From: Oscillospiraceae bacterium | Lineage (GTDB): Bacteria > Bacillota > Clostridia > Oscillospirales > Acutalibacteraceae | Assembly (NCBI GenBank): GCA_022508705.1 | Contig: JAFLUO010000007.1 | Coordinates: forward strand, 1-30,631 | Reading direction: 5' to 3' | DNA: 30,631 nucleotides | Shown here: positions 1 through 7,352 of the stretch, piece by piece | Numbering within the stretch: the stretch's first letter is position 1 | Layout: each line of letters begins with the position of its first letter | The notes under the pieces: model-generated | The model's input: only the letters and a program-made list of their open reading frames with translations | Told to the model about the DNA's origin: nothing | The model's database searches: none | Translations under genes and position numbers: made by a program

Positions 1-1026
1 TCGTCTGCATTTGTTTTTATGTGCTTTTGGCTAATAATTATCTTTGCCAATGGTAACGATTCTACAATGGGATTAGGAATTGCCGAGGCAATGTCTTTAA
101 TGTATGTAATCGGTCTTTCCGTTATCGGCAAACGGATCAACAGTCAATTAGTCTGTTCTGTCGCTATAATTGATTTTGTTATTCTGTATTGTTTCTACTT
201 TTTATTTGTAATTGTAGAATTTAATTTTAACGAGCTGTGTTCACGCATTGTTTTAAAACTCGCTTGTCTGCTGACAGGTGATTTTGACTGCCTTTCTGCT
301 TTTTGGCAAGTAGGCGGAATTACAGTTGCCCCGTATCTTACATATTTATCTATCGCCTTTTATGCAGTAATCTTTGTTCTGCTAATTCTTGTAACAATAA
401 GCGTTGAGATGCTTAAAAATCCCACCTACGGTTTACGGACAAAACAATTTGCAAAAAGAGTCTTCAAGACACAAAAAATAATGTGGTTTTTTATTGCCGC
501 CACAATTCTGCTTACTTTGCCTAACTTTGGCTCTTTTGACGAGCAAGCAGAAATGACCGTAAAAACAAATACAAATTTCAATGCCATTATTATTGCACAA
601 AGCGATACTCCACGCCCCATATCTGAAATTCCAATGGAGGATATTTTGATTATTGATTCAAATTACGACTGGAGCTATTATATTTTGGAATGGTATACCC
701 ACTGCTCGGATAATGCTAATATTATTACTTGCTCAGATACGGAAAGCCTTAAGATTTGCGATAGTTGGTATGGATATTCCGTCGAAAAGGAATGTGGAAA
801 TAAGCTAAAATATAAAGTAGCTAAATTTGATATACCGTGCTACCTTACCAAGGAATATGTATATATAGAATTTATAACTGATCTTGCATGGATTAGTGCC
901 GAAAATGCTTACGAATTCGCTTCCGACAGTTCAGAAAATTGGTGCGAGGTTAATTCAATAGGTGAAATATCCGCCGCTGTTGACGCATACAATCAAATTG
1001 AAATTATAATAGAAAAATCTCCTTGA
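1..1026 (+). CDS. Membrane protein of unknown function, 5' end cut by window edge
   Basis: I do not recognise this gene. The frame is open from base 1, so the ATG at 19 need not be the start and the gene probably begins outside the window. About four to five hydrophobic segments are visible, at roughly residues 18-38, 44-68, 107-130 and 152-172 counted from that ATG, with another partial one before them. A short basic loop rich in K and R follows the third complete helix (around LRTKQFAKRVFK), which suggests that loop is cytoplasmic. The last 160 or so residues are polar and acidic, contain several cysteines and have no hydrophobic stretch, so they probably form a soluble domain, perhaps extracytoplasmic. 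The stop codon TGA at 1024-1026 overlaps the -35 box of the next promoter. No family signature was seen, and no terminator lies between this gene and the T-box leader. Confidence 0.6.
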   Translation, partial: SSAFVFMCFWLIIIFANGNDSTMGLGIAEAMSLMYVIGLSVIGKRINSQLVCSVAIIDFVILYCFYFLFVIVEFNFNELCSRIVLKLACLLTGDFDCLSAFWQVGGITVAPYLTYLSIAFYAVIFVLLILVTISVEMLKNPTYGLRTKQFAKRVFKTQKIMWFFIAATILLTLPNFGSFDEQAEMTVKTNTNFNAIIIAQSDTPRPISEIPMEDILIIDSNYDWSYYILEWYTHCSDNANIITCSDTESLKICDSWYGYSVEKECGNKLKYKVAKFDIPCYLTKEYVYIEFITDLAWISAENAYEFASDSSENWCEVNSIGEISAAVDAYNQIEIIIEKSP

Positions 1027-1051
1027 CTTTAAAAATGAAATTTGATATACT
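1023..1051 (+). promoter_or_regulatory. Sigma-A type promoter for pheST
   Basis: TTGACT at 1023-1028 and TATACT at 1046-1051 are separated by 17 bp, which is close to the housekeeping consensus. The -35 box overlaps the stop codon of the upstream membrane protein gene. Transcription from here would start near 1058, just ahead of the T-box fold, which supports the assignment. Confidence 0.8.
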
Positions 1052-1069
1052 TTTCTCGATATATTAAAC

Positions 1070-1307
1070 GCATTGATGAAGACAGTAAACTGTTTTGCAA
1101 CGGTTTTCAAGAGAGCCGTGTCATAGGCTGGGAGCACGGTAAACTAATAAGCAGTTGAAATTCACTTCGGAGCGGTGCTGTTGAAATAAAAGTAGGTAGC
1201 AACGGTTTACTCACGTTACAGAGTACAGGAGTGTTTGCTTCGCGCAAAAAATTGGGTGGTACCACGGTTATTTCGTCCCATATGTCTTTTGACATATGGG
1301 TTTTTTT
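1070..1307 (+). promoter_or_regulatory. T-box leader (tRNA-Phe sensing) controlling pheST
   Basis: The canonical T-box core GGGTGGTACCACGG is at 1254-1267. Upstream lie the other Stem I landmarks in the right order: a GATGAAGACAGTAA-like start near 1075, an AG bulge (AGAGAG) near 1111, and a specifier-loop segment GAAATTCACTTCGGAGC near 1157. This places TTC, a phenylalanine codon, at 1161-1163 as the specifier. The four bases TGGT at 1257-1260 would pair with the NCCA end of an uncharged tRNA whose discriminator is A, as expected for tRNA-Phe. TGGG at 1253-1256 can pair with CCCA at 1277-1280 to form the antiterminator, and the same CCCA starts the terminator stem, so the two folds exclude each other. 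By analogy with other T-boxes, uncharged tRNA-Phe should permit readthrough into pheS-pheT. Confidence 0.93.
1277..1307 (+). terminator. Intrinsic terminator of the Phe T-box
   Basis: A perfect 10-bp stem, CCCATATGTC (1277-1286) with GACATATGGG (1291-1300), encloses a TTTT loop and is followed by seven T residues at 1301-1307. It is the conditional attenuator of the T-box leader. Confidence 0.92.
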
Positions 1308-1311
1308 ATTG

Positions 1312-1472
1312 AGTAAACTCTAATTAAATGTGACTGCGGTGCTTTGCGGACCTTTTCCGCTGTAAACGCGTTGCAAAATCTTACAATACACAAAGTATTC
1401 TTTCGATTTTGCGCCTTTTTCCAACGCAAAATCTCTCGCAAATCACTCTTGTCAATTTAAATCTCGTTTACT
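1312..1472 (+). repeat. 161-bp near-symmetric inverted repeat, MITE-like, in the pheS leader
   Basis: The whole stretch between the T-box terminator and the pheS ribosome site folds on itself. Left-arm blocks and their reverse complements pair about a common centre: AGTAAAC 1312-1318 with GTTTACT 1466-1472, TTTGCG 1343-1348 with CGCAAA 1437-1442, TTTT 1353-1356 with AAAA 1428-1431, GCAAAATC 1373-1380 with GATTTTGC 1405-1412, and AATAC 1385-1389 with GTATT 1395-1399. The coordinate sums of all pairs are 2784 or 2785, so almost no gaps are needed. No coding potential was seen. It resembles a non-autonomous inverted-repeat element, or else a long RNA hairpin carried in the antiterminated pheST mRNA. 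I noticed no second copy in the window. Confidence 0.7.
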
Positions 1473-1520
1473 TTAACGCAAAACTTACTTTAATACAAAT
1501 ATTTGAAAGGAAGAGAGAAA

Positions 1521-2573
1521 TTGAAAGAAAAACTTGAAGCTATCCGCAAACAAGCGGAAGCAGAGCTTGACGGGCTTACAAGTCCCGAACAAATTGAAAG
1601 CTTCAGAGTTGCCGTTCTCGGCAAGAAAGGCGAGCTTACCTCTATTCTTAAAATGATGGGCAAGCTTTCCGCTGAAGAAAGACCTGTAATGGGTCAGCTT
1701 GCAAATGACGTTCGCGCGTTTATTGAAGAAAAAATTACAGAAAAGTCAAAAGAAATTAAAGAAAAAGAGATGCAAAGAGAAATTGACAGTATGCCGATCT
1801 TCGATGTTTCGGCACCGTCTGATTTATCCCGCGGCTCTTACCACCCAATTACACTCGTTCAGCGTGAATGTGAGAATGTTTTTAAGTCCATGGGCTTTGC
1901 CGTTGAGAATTACAGCGAAATCGTAACCGACTACGAATGCTTTGAAGCGCTCAACATTCCGAAGCATCACCCTGCCCGTGATATGCAGGATACCTATTAT
2001 CTTGAAAACGGACAGTTGCTCAAATCTCACACCTCTGCGGCGCAAAATGCGATTTACAAGAAGTACAGAGATTCGCTTATCAACGACGGTTTGCCGATTA
2101 AAGCAATTTTCCCTGGTCGCTGCTTCAGAAACGAGGCTACCGACGCCTGCCACGAAAACACCTTCTTCCAAATGGAAGGCGTTATGGTTGACAAGGATAT
2201 TTCAATTTCAAATCTTATTTACTTTATGAAAACTATGCTTTCAGAGGTTTTCAGAAAAGACATTAAGGTAAGACTTCGCCCCGGATTTTTCCCCTTCGTT
2301 GAACCTGGCTTTGAGCTTGACATAAGCTGTCTTATCTGCGGCGGCGAGGGTTGCCCTTCATGCAAGCACTCAGGCTGGCTTGAACTTTGCCCCTGCGGCA
2401 TGATTCACCCTGAGGTACTAAAAGCGGGCGGAATTGACCCCGAAGAATACACAGGCTTTGCTTTCGGACTCGGTCTTACACGCCTTGCCATGATGAAATA
2501 CGGTGTTAAAGATATTCGTGATTTAAACTCGGGAAGCCTTAAAAGTCTTTCTCAGTTTACCGATGATGAATAA
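1521..2573 (+). CDS. pheS: Phenylalanine-tRNA ligase, alpha subunit
   Basis: This is the catalytic alpha subunit of the cytoplasmic (alpha-beta)2 enzyme that charges tRNA-Phe. The N-terminal 80 or so residues are a charged helical coiled-coil arm. Class II motif 2 follows at about 197-224 (FPGRCFRNEATDACHE and QMEGVMVD), and motif 3 at about 312-327 (FAFGLGLTRLAMM). Between them is a cysteine-rich stretch (CLICGGEGCPSC, then CPCG), the sort of segment seen in many Bacillota PheS proteins. The CPC in place of the usual LGC just before GMIHP is slightly unusual. I chose the TTG at 1521 as the start because AAGGAAGAGAG lies just upstream. A longer frame opening with the TTG at 1503 would begin inside or before that ribosome site. 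The length of 350 aa fits the family. pheT follows after 17 bp. Confidence 0.95.
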   Translation: MKEKLEAIRKQAEAELDGLTSPEQIESFRVAVLGKKGELTSILKMMGKLSAEERPVMGQLANDVRAFIEEKITEKSKEIKEKEMQREIDSMPIFDVSAPSDLSRGSYHPITLVQRECENVFKSMGFAVENYSEIVTDYECFEALNIPKHHPARDMQDTYYLENGQLLKSHTSAAQNAIYKKYRDSLINDGLPIKAIFPGRCFRNEATDACHENTFFQMEGVMVDKDISISNLIYFMKTMLSEVFRKDIKVRLRPGFFPFVEPGFELDISCLICGGEGCPSCKHSGWLELCPCGMIHPEVLKAGGIDPEEYTGFAFGLGLTRLAMMKYGVKDIRDLNSGSLKSLSQFTDDE

Positions 2574-2590
2574 GAAAGGAGAGAAATAAT

Positions 2591-4951
2591 ATGTTTTTAT
2601 CAATGAATTGGATTGCAGATTTCGTAGATTTAACAGGGCTTGACCGTCTTGACCTTATTCACCGCTTCTCTCTTTCTACGGCAGAGGTTGAAAATGAAAT
2701 CTTTATGAAAGGCTCAGACATTTCGGGCGTTGTGGTCGCTGAGATTAAATCCGTTGAGCCCCATCCTGAATCAAAAAAGCTTCATCTTTTGAAAGTTGAT
2801 GCAGGTGACCCCCAACTTACAGACGTTGTTTGCGGTGCTCCCAATGTGCGTGTCGGCATGAAAACGGCATTTGCAAAGGTAGGGGCAAAGCTTGGCGAAA
2901 TTGAAATTACACCCCGCCCCCTTGCCGGATTTATTTCATACGGTATGTGCTGTTCCGAAAAAGAAATCGGCATTTCAGACGACCATTCAGGCATTATGGA
3001 AATCACCGATGATATCCCGAACGGTACTGACATTAAAGAGGCTTACCAGATTGACGATATTGTGTTTGAAGTTGACAACAAATCTCTCACAAACCGCCCT
3101 GACCTTTGGGGGCATTACGGCATTGCCCGTGAATTTGCGGCTCTTGCAGGCAGACCCTTAAAGCCGATTCCTGCCGTTGACCTTTCGGCATACGATTCAC
3201 TTCCCAAAGTGGATATGAAAATTGAAGACCCCCTCTGCCAGCGTTATTCATGCTTGCAGGTTGAAAATATCAATGTTTCGGTAAGTCCTGTTAATATGCG
3301 AATCCGCCTTTTCTACTGCGGAATGAGAGCTATTAACTTCCTTGCCGACCTTACAAACTACCTTATGCTTGAAATGGGCCAGCCCATGCACGCCTTTGAC
3401 TCACGCAAGGTAGAAAAAATCAGAATTAAGCGTTTTTCTGAGCCTTTTGTATTCCAAACTCTTGACGGCGTAAACAGAAATATTGATGAAAATACACTTA
3501 TGATTTGCAACGACAACACTCCCGTTGCCATTGCAGGTATTATGGGCGGTCTTGATTCTGAAATTGTTGACGATACAACAACGCTTACCCTTGAATCTGC
3601 AACATTCGACGCGGTTTCAATCCGTAAATCCACCGTTCGCCTTGCACACAGAACAGATGCTTCAATGCGCTATGAAAAGTGCCTTGACCCCGAAATGACT
3701 GTTCCTGCTATTGCAAGATTTGTTCAGCTTTTAACATCTGTTGACAAAGGCGCAAAGGTTGTTTCTTCACTTACTGACGAGTATGCTTTCCGTTATGACA
3801 AGGTAACCCTTGACTTCGACAAAGCATTTGTTGACAAATACACAGGCATTGAAATCAGCAATGACACTATCGTCAAAACTCTTGAATCCCTCGGATTTAC
3901 AGTAACGCTTAGCGGCGACAATTTTAGCGTTACCGTTCCTTCTTGGCGAGCTACTAAAGACGTTACAATTAAGGCCGATATTATTGAAGAAATCACGAGA
4001 ATTTACGGGTACGATAATTTTGACGTTCACACAAGCCTTTCTCCCCTTTATCCCGTTCGTCCTTATGAGGAAAAAACCGTTGAGGACAAAATAAAGGATA
4101 TTCTCGTTAAACGTTATTCCCTCCATGAGCTTCATTCTTACATCTGGGCATATTACGACGAATACAAGGCTTTGGGAATTGAAATTGAGGACAACATTAA
4201 GCTTGTCAATGCTACTAACCCGAATATTGAGACTATTCGCCGTTCAATCGTTCCCACACAGCTTGTTCAGGTTCGTTCAAACGTTGGCTTTGCGCCCGAT
4301 TTCGGCGTATTTGAAATCGGCAGAACGGTAAACGGGCTCAAAGACGACGGGCTTTGCGACGAGCACAAAAAGCTTTGCATTACTCTTTACAGCAAGACGA
4401 AGAATATTGAAACCATTTACCTTGAGCTTCGTGATATGCTCTGCGTGCTCGCTTCCGATATTAAGCACCGTGAGCTTTCATTCAAGACGGCAGAGGCCTC
4501 GCACAATTACGAGCATCCGAGAAATCTTAATGAAATATACTGTGATGGTGTACTTTTAGGCAAAATGGGAATTGTTTTCCCGTCTGTTTCCAAGAAAATA
4601 GACAAGAAAGCAAGCATTTGTTTTGCTGAAATTGACGTTTCTGCATTTGCTGAAATTGAGTCTGCTCCTATTGTTTATGACGAGCCGTCAAAATTCCCGG
4701 GAATTGACATTGACGTTTCCTTTGTTTCCGATATTTTTGAGCCCATAGGCAACGCAATTAAAGAGGCAAAGTGCAGTCTTATCAAAAACGTTCAGGTAAT
4801 TGACACATATTCTGACGAAGCAGGTAAATCCATAACAACCCGTCTTACATTCTCACATCCTGAGAAAACTTTGACCCGTGAGGAAGTAATGGAGGTTGTT
4901 AACGGAATTATTGAAAAGCTTCAAAATATAGGAATTGCGCTTAAACAATAA
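2591..4951 (+). CDS. pheT: Phenylalanine-tRNA ligase, beta subunit
   Basis: This is the large, non-catalytic subunit of PheRS; the family carries tRNA binding and editing of misacylated Tyr-tRNA-Phe. An N-terminal OB-fold tRNA-binding domain is visible at about residues 40-150, with VVVAEIKSVEPHPESKKLHL. B3/B4 editing-type sequence follows (FLADLTNYLMLEMGQPMHAFD near 255-275), then the IAGIMGG segment, then B5 and the catalytic-like core (KADIIEEITRIYGYDN). The C-terminal FDX-ACB anticodon-binding domain (YDEPSKFPGIDIDVSF to the end) completes it. The length of 786 aa is normal for the bacterial form. A GAAAGGAGAG ribosome site lies just before the ATG. It is co-transcribed with pheS under the T-box. 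No clear terminator follows, and the next promoter is at 4971. Confidence 0.95.
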   Translation: MFLSMNWIADFVDLTGLDRLDLIHRFSLSTAEVENEIFMKGSDISGVVVAEIKSVEPHPESKKLHLLKVDAGDPQLTDVVCGAPNVRVGMKTAFAKVGAKLGEIEITPRPLAGFISYGMCCSEKEIGISDDHSGIMEITDDIPNGTDIKEAYQIDDIVFEVDNKSLTNRPDLWGHYGIAREFAALAGRPLKPIPAVDLSAYDSLPKVDMKIEDPLCQRYSCLQVENINVSVSPVNMRIRLFYCGMRAINFLADLTNYLMLEMGQPMHAFDSRKVEKIRIKRFSEPFVFQTLDGVNRNIDENTLMICNDNTPVAIAGIMGGLDSEIVDDTTTLTLESATFDAVSIRKSTVRLAHRTDASMRYEKCLDPEMTVPAIARFVQLLTSVDKGAKVVSSLTDEYAFRYDKVTLDFDKAFVDKYTGIEISNDTIVKTLESLGFTVTLSGDNFSVTVPSWRATKDVTIKADIIEEITRIYGYDNFDVHTSLSPLYPVRPYEEKTVEDKIKDILVKRYSLHELHSYIWAYYDEYKALGIEIEDNIKLVNATNPNIETIRRSIVPTQLVQVRSNVGFAPDFGVFEIGRTVNGLKDDGLCDEHKKLCITLYSKTKNIETIYLELRDMLCVLASDIKHRELSFKTAEASHNYEHPRNLNEIYCDGVLLGKMGIVFPSVSKKIDKKASICFAEIDVSAFAEIESAPIVYDEPSKFPGIDIDVSFVSDIFEPIGNAIKEAKCSLIKNVQVIDTYSDEAGKSITTRLTFSHPEKTLTREEVMEVVNGIIEKLQNIGIALKQ

Positions 4952-4970
4952 ATATAAATGATTTTTGTGC

Positions 4971-4999
4971 TTGTAATTTATAATTAAGCAGTGTATAAT
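4971..4999 (+). promoter_or_regulatory. Sigma-A type promoter for ireB
   Basis: TTGTAA at 4971-4976 and a perfect TATAAT at 4994-4999 are spaced by 17 bp. The expected transcript start near 5006 gives ireB a leader of about 38 nt, separating its expression from the T-box control of pheST. Confidence 0.75.
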
Positions 5000-5043
5000 A
5001 TAGTGTAAGGTTTACGCAAATATTTTTTCAGGAGGTGGCGCTA

Positions 5044-5304
5044 ATGCTTGACCCTAACAAAACCATTCAATTTTCCTTAAAGGATGACCGTGAGGAAGCC
5101 ACCAGGCAAACTCTTGTCGCTGTTTATGATGCATTGGTTGAAAAAGGCTACAATCCCATCAACCAAATTGTAGGTTACATTCTTTCCGAAGACCCGACTT
5201 ACATTACAACGCACAACAACGCAAGAAGTCTTATCCGCCGCCTTGACAGAGACGAGCTTTTGCAGGATCTTGTTAAGGAATACCTGAAATCAGCAAAAAA
5301 GTAA
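5044..5304 (+). CDS. ireB: IreB family regulatory phosphoprotein (UPF0297)
   Basis: This is a small cytoplasmic regulator. In Enterococcus, IreB is the substrate of the PASTA kinase IreK and negatively affects cephalosporin resistance and envelope stress responses. The family core is clear: GYNPINQIVGYILSEDPTYI, then NNARSLIRRLDRDELLQDLV. An N-terminal threonine, Thr7 in NKTIQF, is in the position of a phosphorylated threonine of the enterococcal protein. The length of 86 aa is typical. I chose the ATG at 5044 because AGGAGG (5030-5035) lies 8 nt upstream; an upstream in-frame GTG at 5035 overlaps that ribosome site. In many Bacillota ireB sits between alaS and ruvX, but neither is here. Instead it follows pheT and precedes an unrecognised small gene by 15 bp. 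The kinase is not in the window. Confidence 0.92.
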   Translation: MLDPNKTIQFSLKDDREEATRQTLVAVYDALVEKGYNPINQIVGYILSEDPTYITTHNNARSLIRRLDRDELLQDLVKEYLKSAKK

Positions 5305-5319
5305 AGACGAGGTGTTTTC

Positions 5320-5601
5320 ATGGCAGAAAAATTTCTCACTTATAAAGGCAGACCTCTTGTAAGAAACGGTAACACTATTTACTACGGCGATCCGTCGGAA
5401 AATTACGTTATTATGATGCAAATTACAGGTACTAAACAGGTTGGTGACCTTCAGGTTGCGTCAAAGGTTTCAATTCAGCTTCTGAACACTGACCCAGACG
5501 TCAGCGCAAGAGAACGCATTGTAAAGACAAGTGAAAAGAAAGGTCTTTATGCCGCTATGGACATTGCCGAAATCTGGCTGTCAAGAGCATTGGCAAATTA
5601 A
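5320..5601 (+). CDS. Uncharacterised 93-aa protein downstream of ireB
   Basis: I do not recognise a named family. The protein is small, soluble and without a signal peptide, membrane segment or cysteine. The first 60 residues read as alternating beta strands (KFLTYKGRPLVRNGNTIYYG, YVIMMQITGTKQ, ASKVSIQLLNTD), and the last 30 look helical (GLYAAMDIAEIWLSRALA). A GACGAGGTG ribosome site precedes the ATG. The gene begins 15 bp after ireB and ends in a strong terminator, so the two probably form a two-gene operon from the promoter at 4971. That pairing suggests a role linked to IreB, but this is only inference from position. Confidence 0.85.
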   Translation: MAEKFLTYKGRPLVRNGNTIYYGDPSENYVIMMQITGTKQVGDLQVASKVSIQLLNTDPDVSARERIVKTSEKKGLYAAMDIAEIWLSRALAN

Positions 5602-5607
5602 ACTTTA

Positions 5608-5637
5608 TGCGGCGGAATTTTCCGCCGCAGTATTTTT
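5608..5637 (+). terminator. Intrinsic terminator after ireB operon
   Basis: TGCGGCGGAA (5608-5617) pairs with TTCCGCCGCA (5620-5629), a GC-rich stem, and is followed by a T-rich tract at 5631-5639. It starts 7 bp after the stop of the 93-aa gene. Confidence 0.88.
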
Positions 5638-5668
5638 TATAGCAGTACTATTTTTGAGGTGAAAACAA

Positions 5669-6220
5669 ATGACTTATCATCTGACCGTTGCAGGAGTAGA
5701 ACGCGACCTTACGCTCTGCCCCGTTACAGACGACCTTTACATTGCAGGCTTTATTGTTTTCGGTGACCCTGAGCTTACAACTGCGTGTGCTAAAGCTATG
5801 CTCGACGTTGCTCCCGAATACGATTACATAATAACCGCAGAGGCAAAAGGTATTCCTCTTGCTCATGAAATGGCAAGGATTCATGGTAACGAAAAGTATT
5901 TTGTTGCAAGAAAAAAACCGAAGGCATATATGTCCGGAGTGTTCGAGGTAACGGTAAATTCAATTACCACTAAGGGCGAGCAGAAGCTTTATTTAGACAC
6001 CGCCGACGCCGCACTTATGAAAGGTAAAAAAATTCTTCTTGTTGACGACGTTGTTACAACAGGTGAATCAATTAACGGGCTTGAAAAGCTTGTAACGGAA
6101 GCGGGCGGCATAGTTTGCGGTAAACTTTGCGTTTTGGCAGAAGATACTGCAGCAGACCGTGACGACCTTATATATCTCGAAAAACTGCCTGTTTTCAATC
6201 CTGACGGCACTATAAAATAA
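5669..6220 (+). CDS. Adenine phosphoribosyltransferase-like protein
   Basis: This is a type I phosphoribosyltransferase of 183 aa. The PRPP-binding loop ILLVDDVVTTGES is at about 122-134, with the paired acidic residues and TTG turn expected for the family. Upstream, AEAKGIPLAHEMAR (58-70) and FVARKKPKAY (78-87) match the APRT pattern in which the second block resembles the VRK segment. Such enzymes convert a free purine base and PRPP to the nucleotide for salvage. APRT is the closest family I can name, but xanthine or another base is possible and I would not assign the substrate. TTTGAGGTG precedes the ATG. The gene stands alone between two terminators, and no clear promoter was found in the short upstream gap. 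Confidence 0.8.
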   Translation: MTYHLTVAGVERDLTLCPVTDDLYIAGFIVFGDPELTTACAKAMLDVAPEYDYIITAEAKGIPLAHEMARIHGNEKYFVARKKPKAYMSGVFEVTVNSITTKGEQKLYLDTADAALMKGKKILLVDDVVTTGESINGLEKLVTEAGGIVCGKLCVLAEDTAADRDDLIYLEKLPVFNPDGTIK

Positions 6221-6234
6221 AATACAAATTTTTG

Positions 6235-6275
6235 AAAGAACAGCAGTTTAACAAATGCTGTTCTTTTATATTTTT
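6235..6275 (+). terminator. Intrinsic terminator after APRT-like gene
   Basis: AAAGAACAGCA (6235-6245) pairs perfectly with TGCTGTTCTTT (6256-6266) and is followed by a TATATTTTTATTT tract. Confidence 0.88.
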
Positions 6276-6314
6276 ATTTCAAAATAAATCCTGAAATTGT
6301 TTAAATTTTTACTA

Positions 6315-6343
6315 TAGACAAATAAAATATTATATGATATTAT
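6315..6343 (+). promoter_or_regulatory. Extended -10 promoter for the six-helix membrane protein
   Basis: TAGACA at 6315-6320 and TATTAT at 6338-6343 are separated by 17 bp, with TGA directly before the -10 forming an extended -10 element. The start would fall near 6350, just before the GAGGAGG ribosome site at 6354-6360. Confidence 0.65.
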
Positions 6344-6369
6344 ATGTTTTAACGAGGAGGATATAAATT

Positions 6370-7230
6370 ATGAAAGAATATTTCAAAACAATAGCTTCCA
6401 AACCTAAAAAGTGGGAGCTCGTATACTGGTGGGTGCTTCGTGCAACCATGATTTTCGCTATGGTAGATGCCGCCTTCGGTTTAGGCAGATTCGGCTTTGG
6501 TCTTGAAGATACCGTAAATATTCAGCAGGTTTTGCAGACCTTTGCAAACCTTGCAGGTATGTTTGCCTGGGAAATATGCATGCTCTTTTCTAAGAAAAAG
6601 TGGCCCCATTACATTCCGCCGCATTTTCAGGACGGCTTAATTCTTCTTTTGTGGCTTGCATCTTTCGGCGGAGCTTACATCAATTTCTATTACAGTGTTA
6701 ACTCTTACGACTACATAATGCACGCCGCTTTGGGCGCTTATGCAGTTATTATGGGCTATGAAATCTGCACCGCTATGCAGAAAAGAGACAGAAAGCAGAC
6801 TGACGTTGGAGTTATTTTACTTGCCGCTTTTGGATTTTCGTTTATTGTCGGCACAGGCTGGGAGCTTTTCGAGTTCACATTTGACCAGGTTGCCGGCGGC
6901 GACTCACAGCATTGGTCACAGTCGTTAGCAATGTGGGCAGCAGAAAAATACAATAACCCCGGTCTTGCAAAGCCCTGGATTTTAGACCCCACAAGTTTTG
7001 CACCGAGGCTTAAGGAGATTACAGACGGCTCGGTTCTTTACAACACAGCCGAAGAGGTTTACAATGCACGCTATGCAATTATTGACACCATGGAAGATAT
7101 TATTTTTAATACCGTGGGTGCCGTTGCCGCTTACATTTTCCTTAGAATCAAGCCCTATTGGCACAAAGGCAAAAACAATGTAAATGCCGAGTTTGCCGCG
7201 GAAAACGAAAAAGAAACCGCAAACGTATAA
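6370..7230 (+). CDS. Multi-pass membrane protein, possibly DUF2238/YjdF-like
   Basis: This is an integral membrane protein of 286 aa with about six hydrophobic helices (roughly 15-41, 53-74, 88-108, 114-134, 146-169 and 238-262) and a charged C-terminal tail rich in E, A and N. Conserved-looking polar residues sit inside or beside helices: DYIMHAALGAY (114-124), GWELFEFTFDQ (163-173) and DTMEDIIFNTVGA. A similar pattern of H, E and D residues in helices marks the DUF2238/YjdF family, which has no established function. I offer that as a tentative relation only. The gene has its own promoter, a strong GAGGAGG ribosome site 9 nt before the ATG, and a terminator behind it, so it is transcribed alone. 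Nothing in its neighbours explains its job. Confidence 0.75.
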   Translation: MKEYFKTIASKPKKWELVYWWVLRATMIFAMVDAAFGLGRFGFGLEDTVNIQQVLQTFANLAGMFAWEICMLFSKKKWPHYIPPHFQDGLILLLWLASFGGAYINFYYSVNSYDYIMHAALGAYAVIMGYEICTAMQKRDRKQTDVGVILLAAFGFSFIVGTGWELFEFTFDQVAGGDSQHWSQSLAMWAAEKYNNPGLAKPWILDPTSFAPRLKEITDGSVLYNTAEEVYNARYAIIDTMEDIIFNTVGAVAAYIFLRIKPYWHKGKNNVNAEFAAENEKETANV

Positions 7231-7292
7231 TAATAAACATATTTGTATATAAAAGTAGAACAGAAAGTTTATACATAAATAATATAATGAAT

Positions 7293-7324
7293 AAAAACCA
7301 CGAACAAAAATGTTCGTGGTTTTT
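7293..7324. terminator. Bidirectional terminator between convergent genes
   Basis: AAAAACCACGAACA (7293-7306) pairs with TGTTCGTGGTTTTT (7311-7324) around a short A-rich loop. T-runs on both strands let it end the plus-strand membrane protein gene and the long minus-strand operon that stops at 7353. Confidence 0.92.
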
Positions 7325-7352
7325 ATTTGCTGATAAACAAGAATTTAACTTA

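Noticed and set aside
955..1295. Two short minus-strand open frames across the T-box leader
   Set aside because: They are antisense to a structured RNA with clear promoter, specifier, antiterminator and terminator. They show no ribosome site or family resemblance.
1824..2171. A 115-codon minus-strand open frame inside pheS
   Set aside because: It is fully contained in a clear pheS reading frame with conserved class II motifs, and its translation resembles nothing known.
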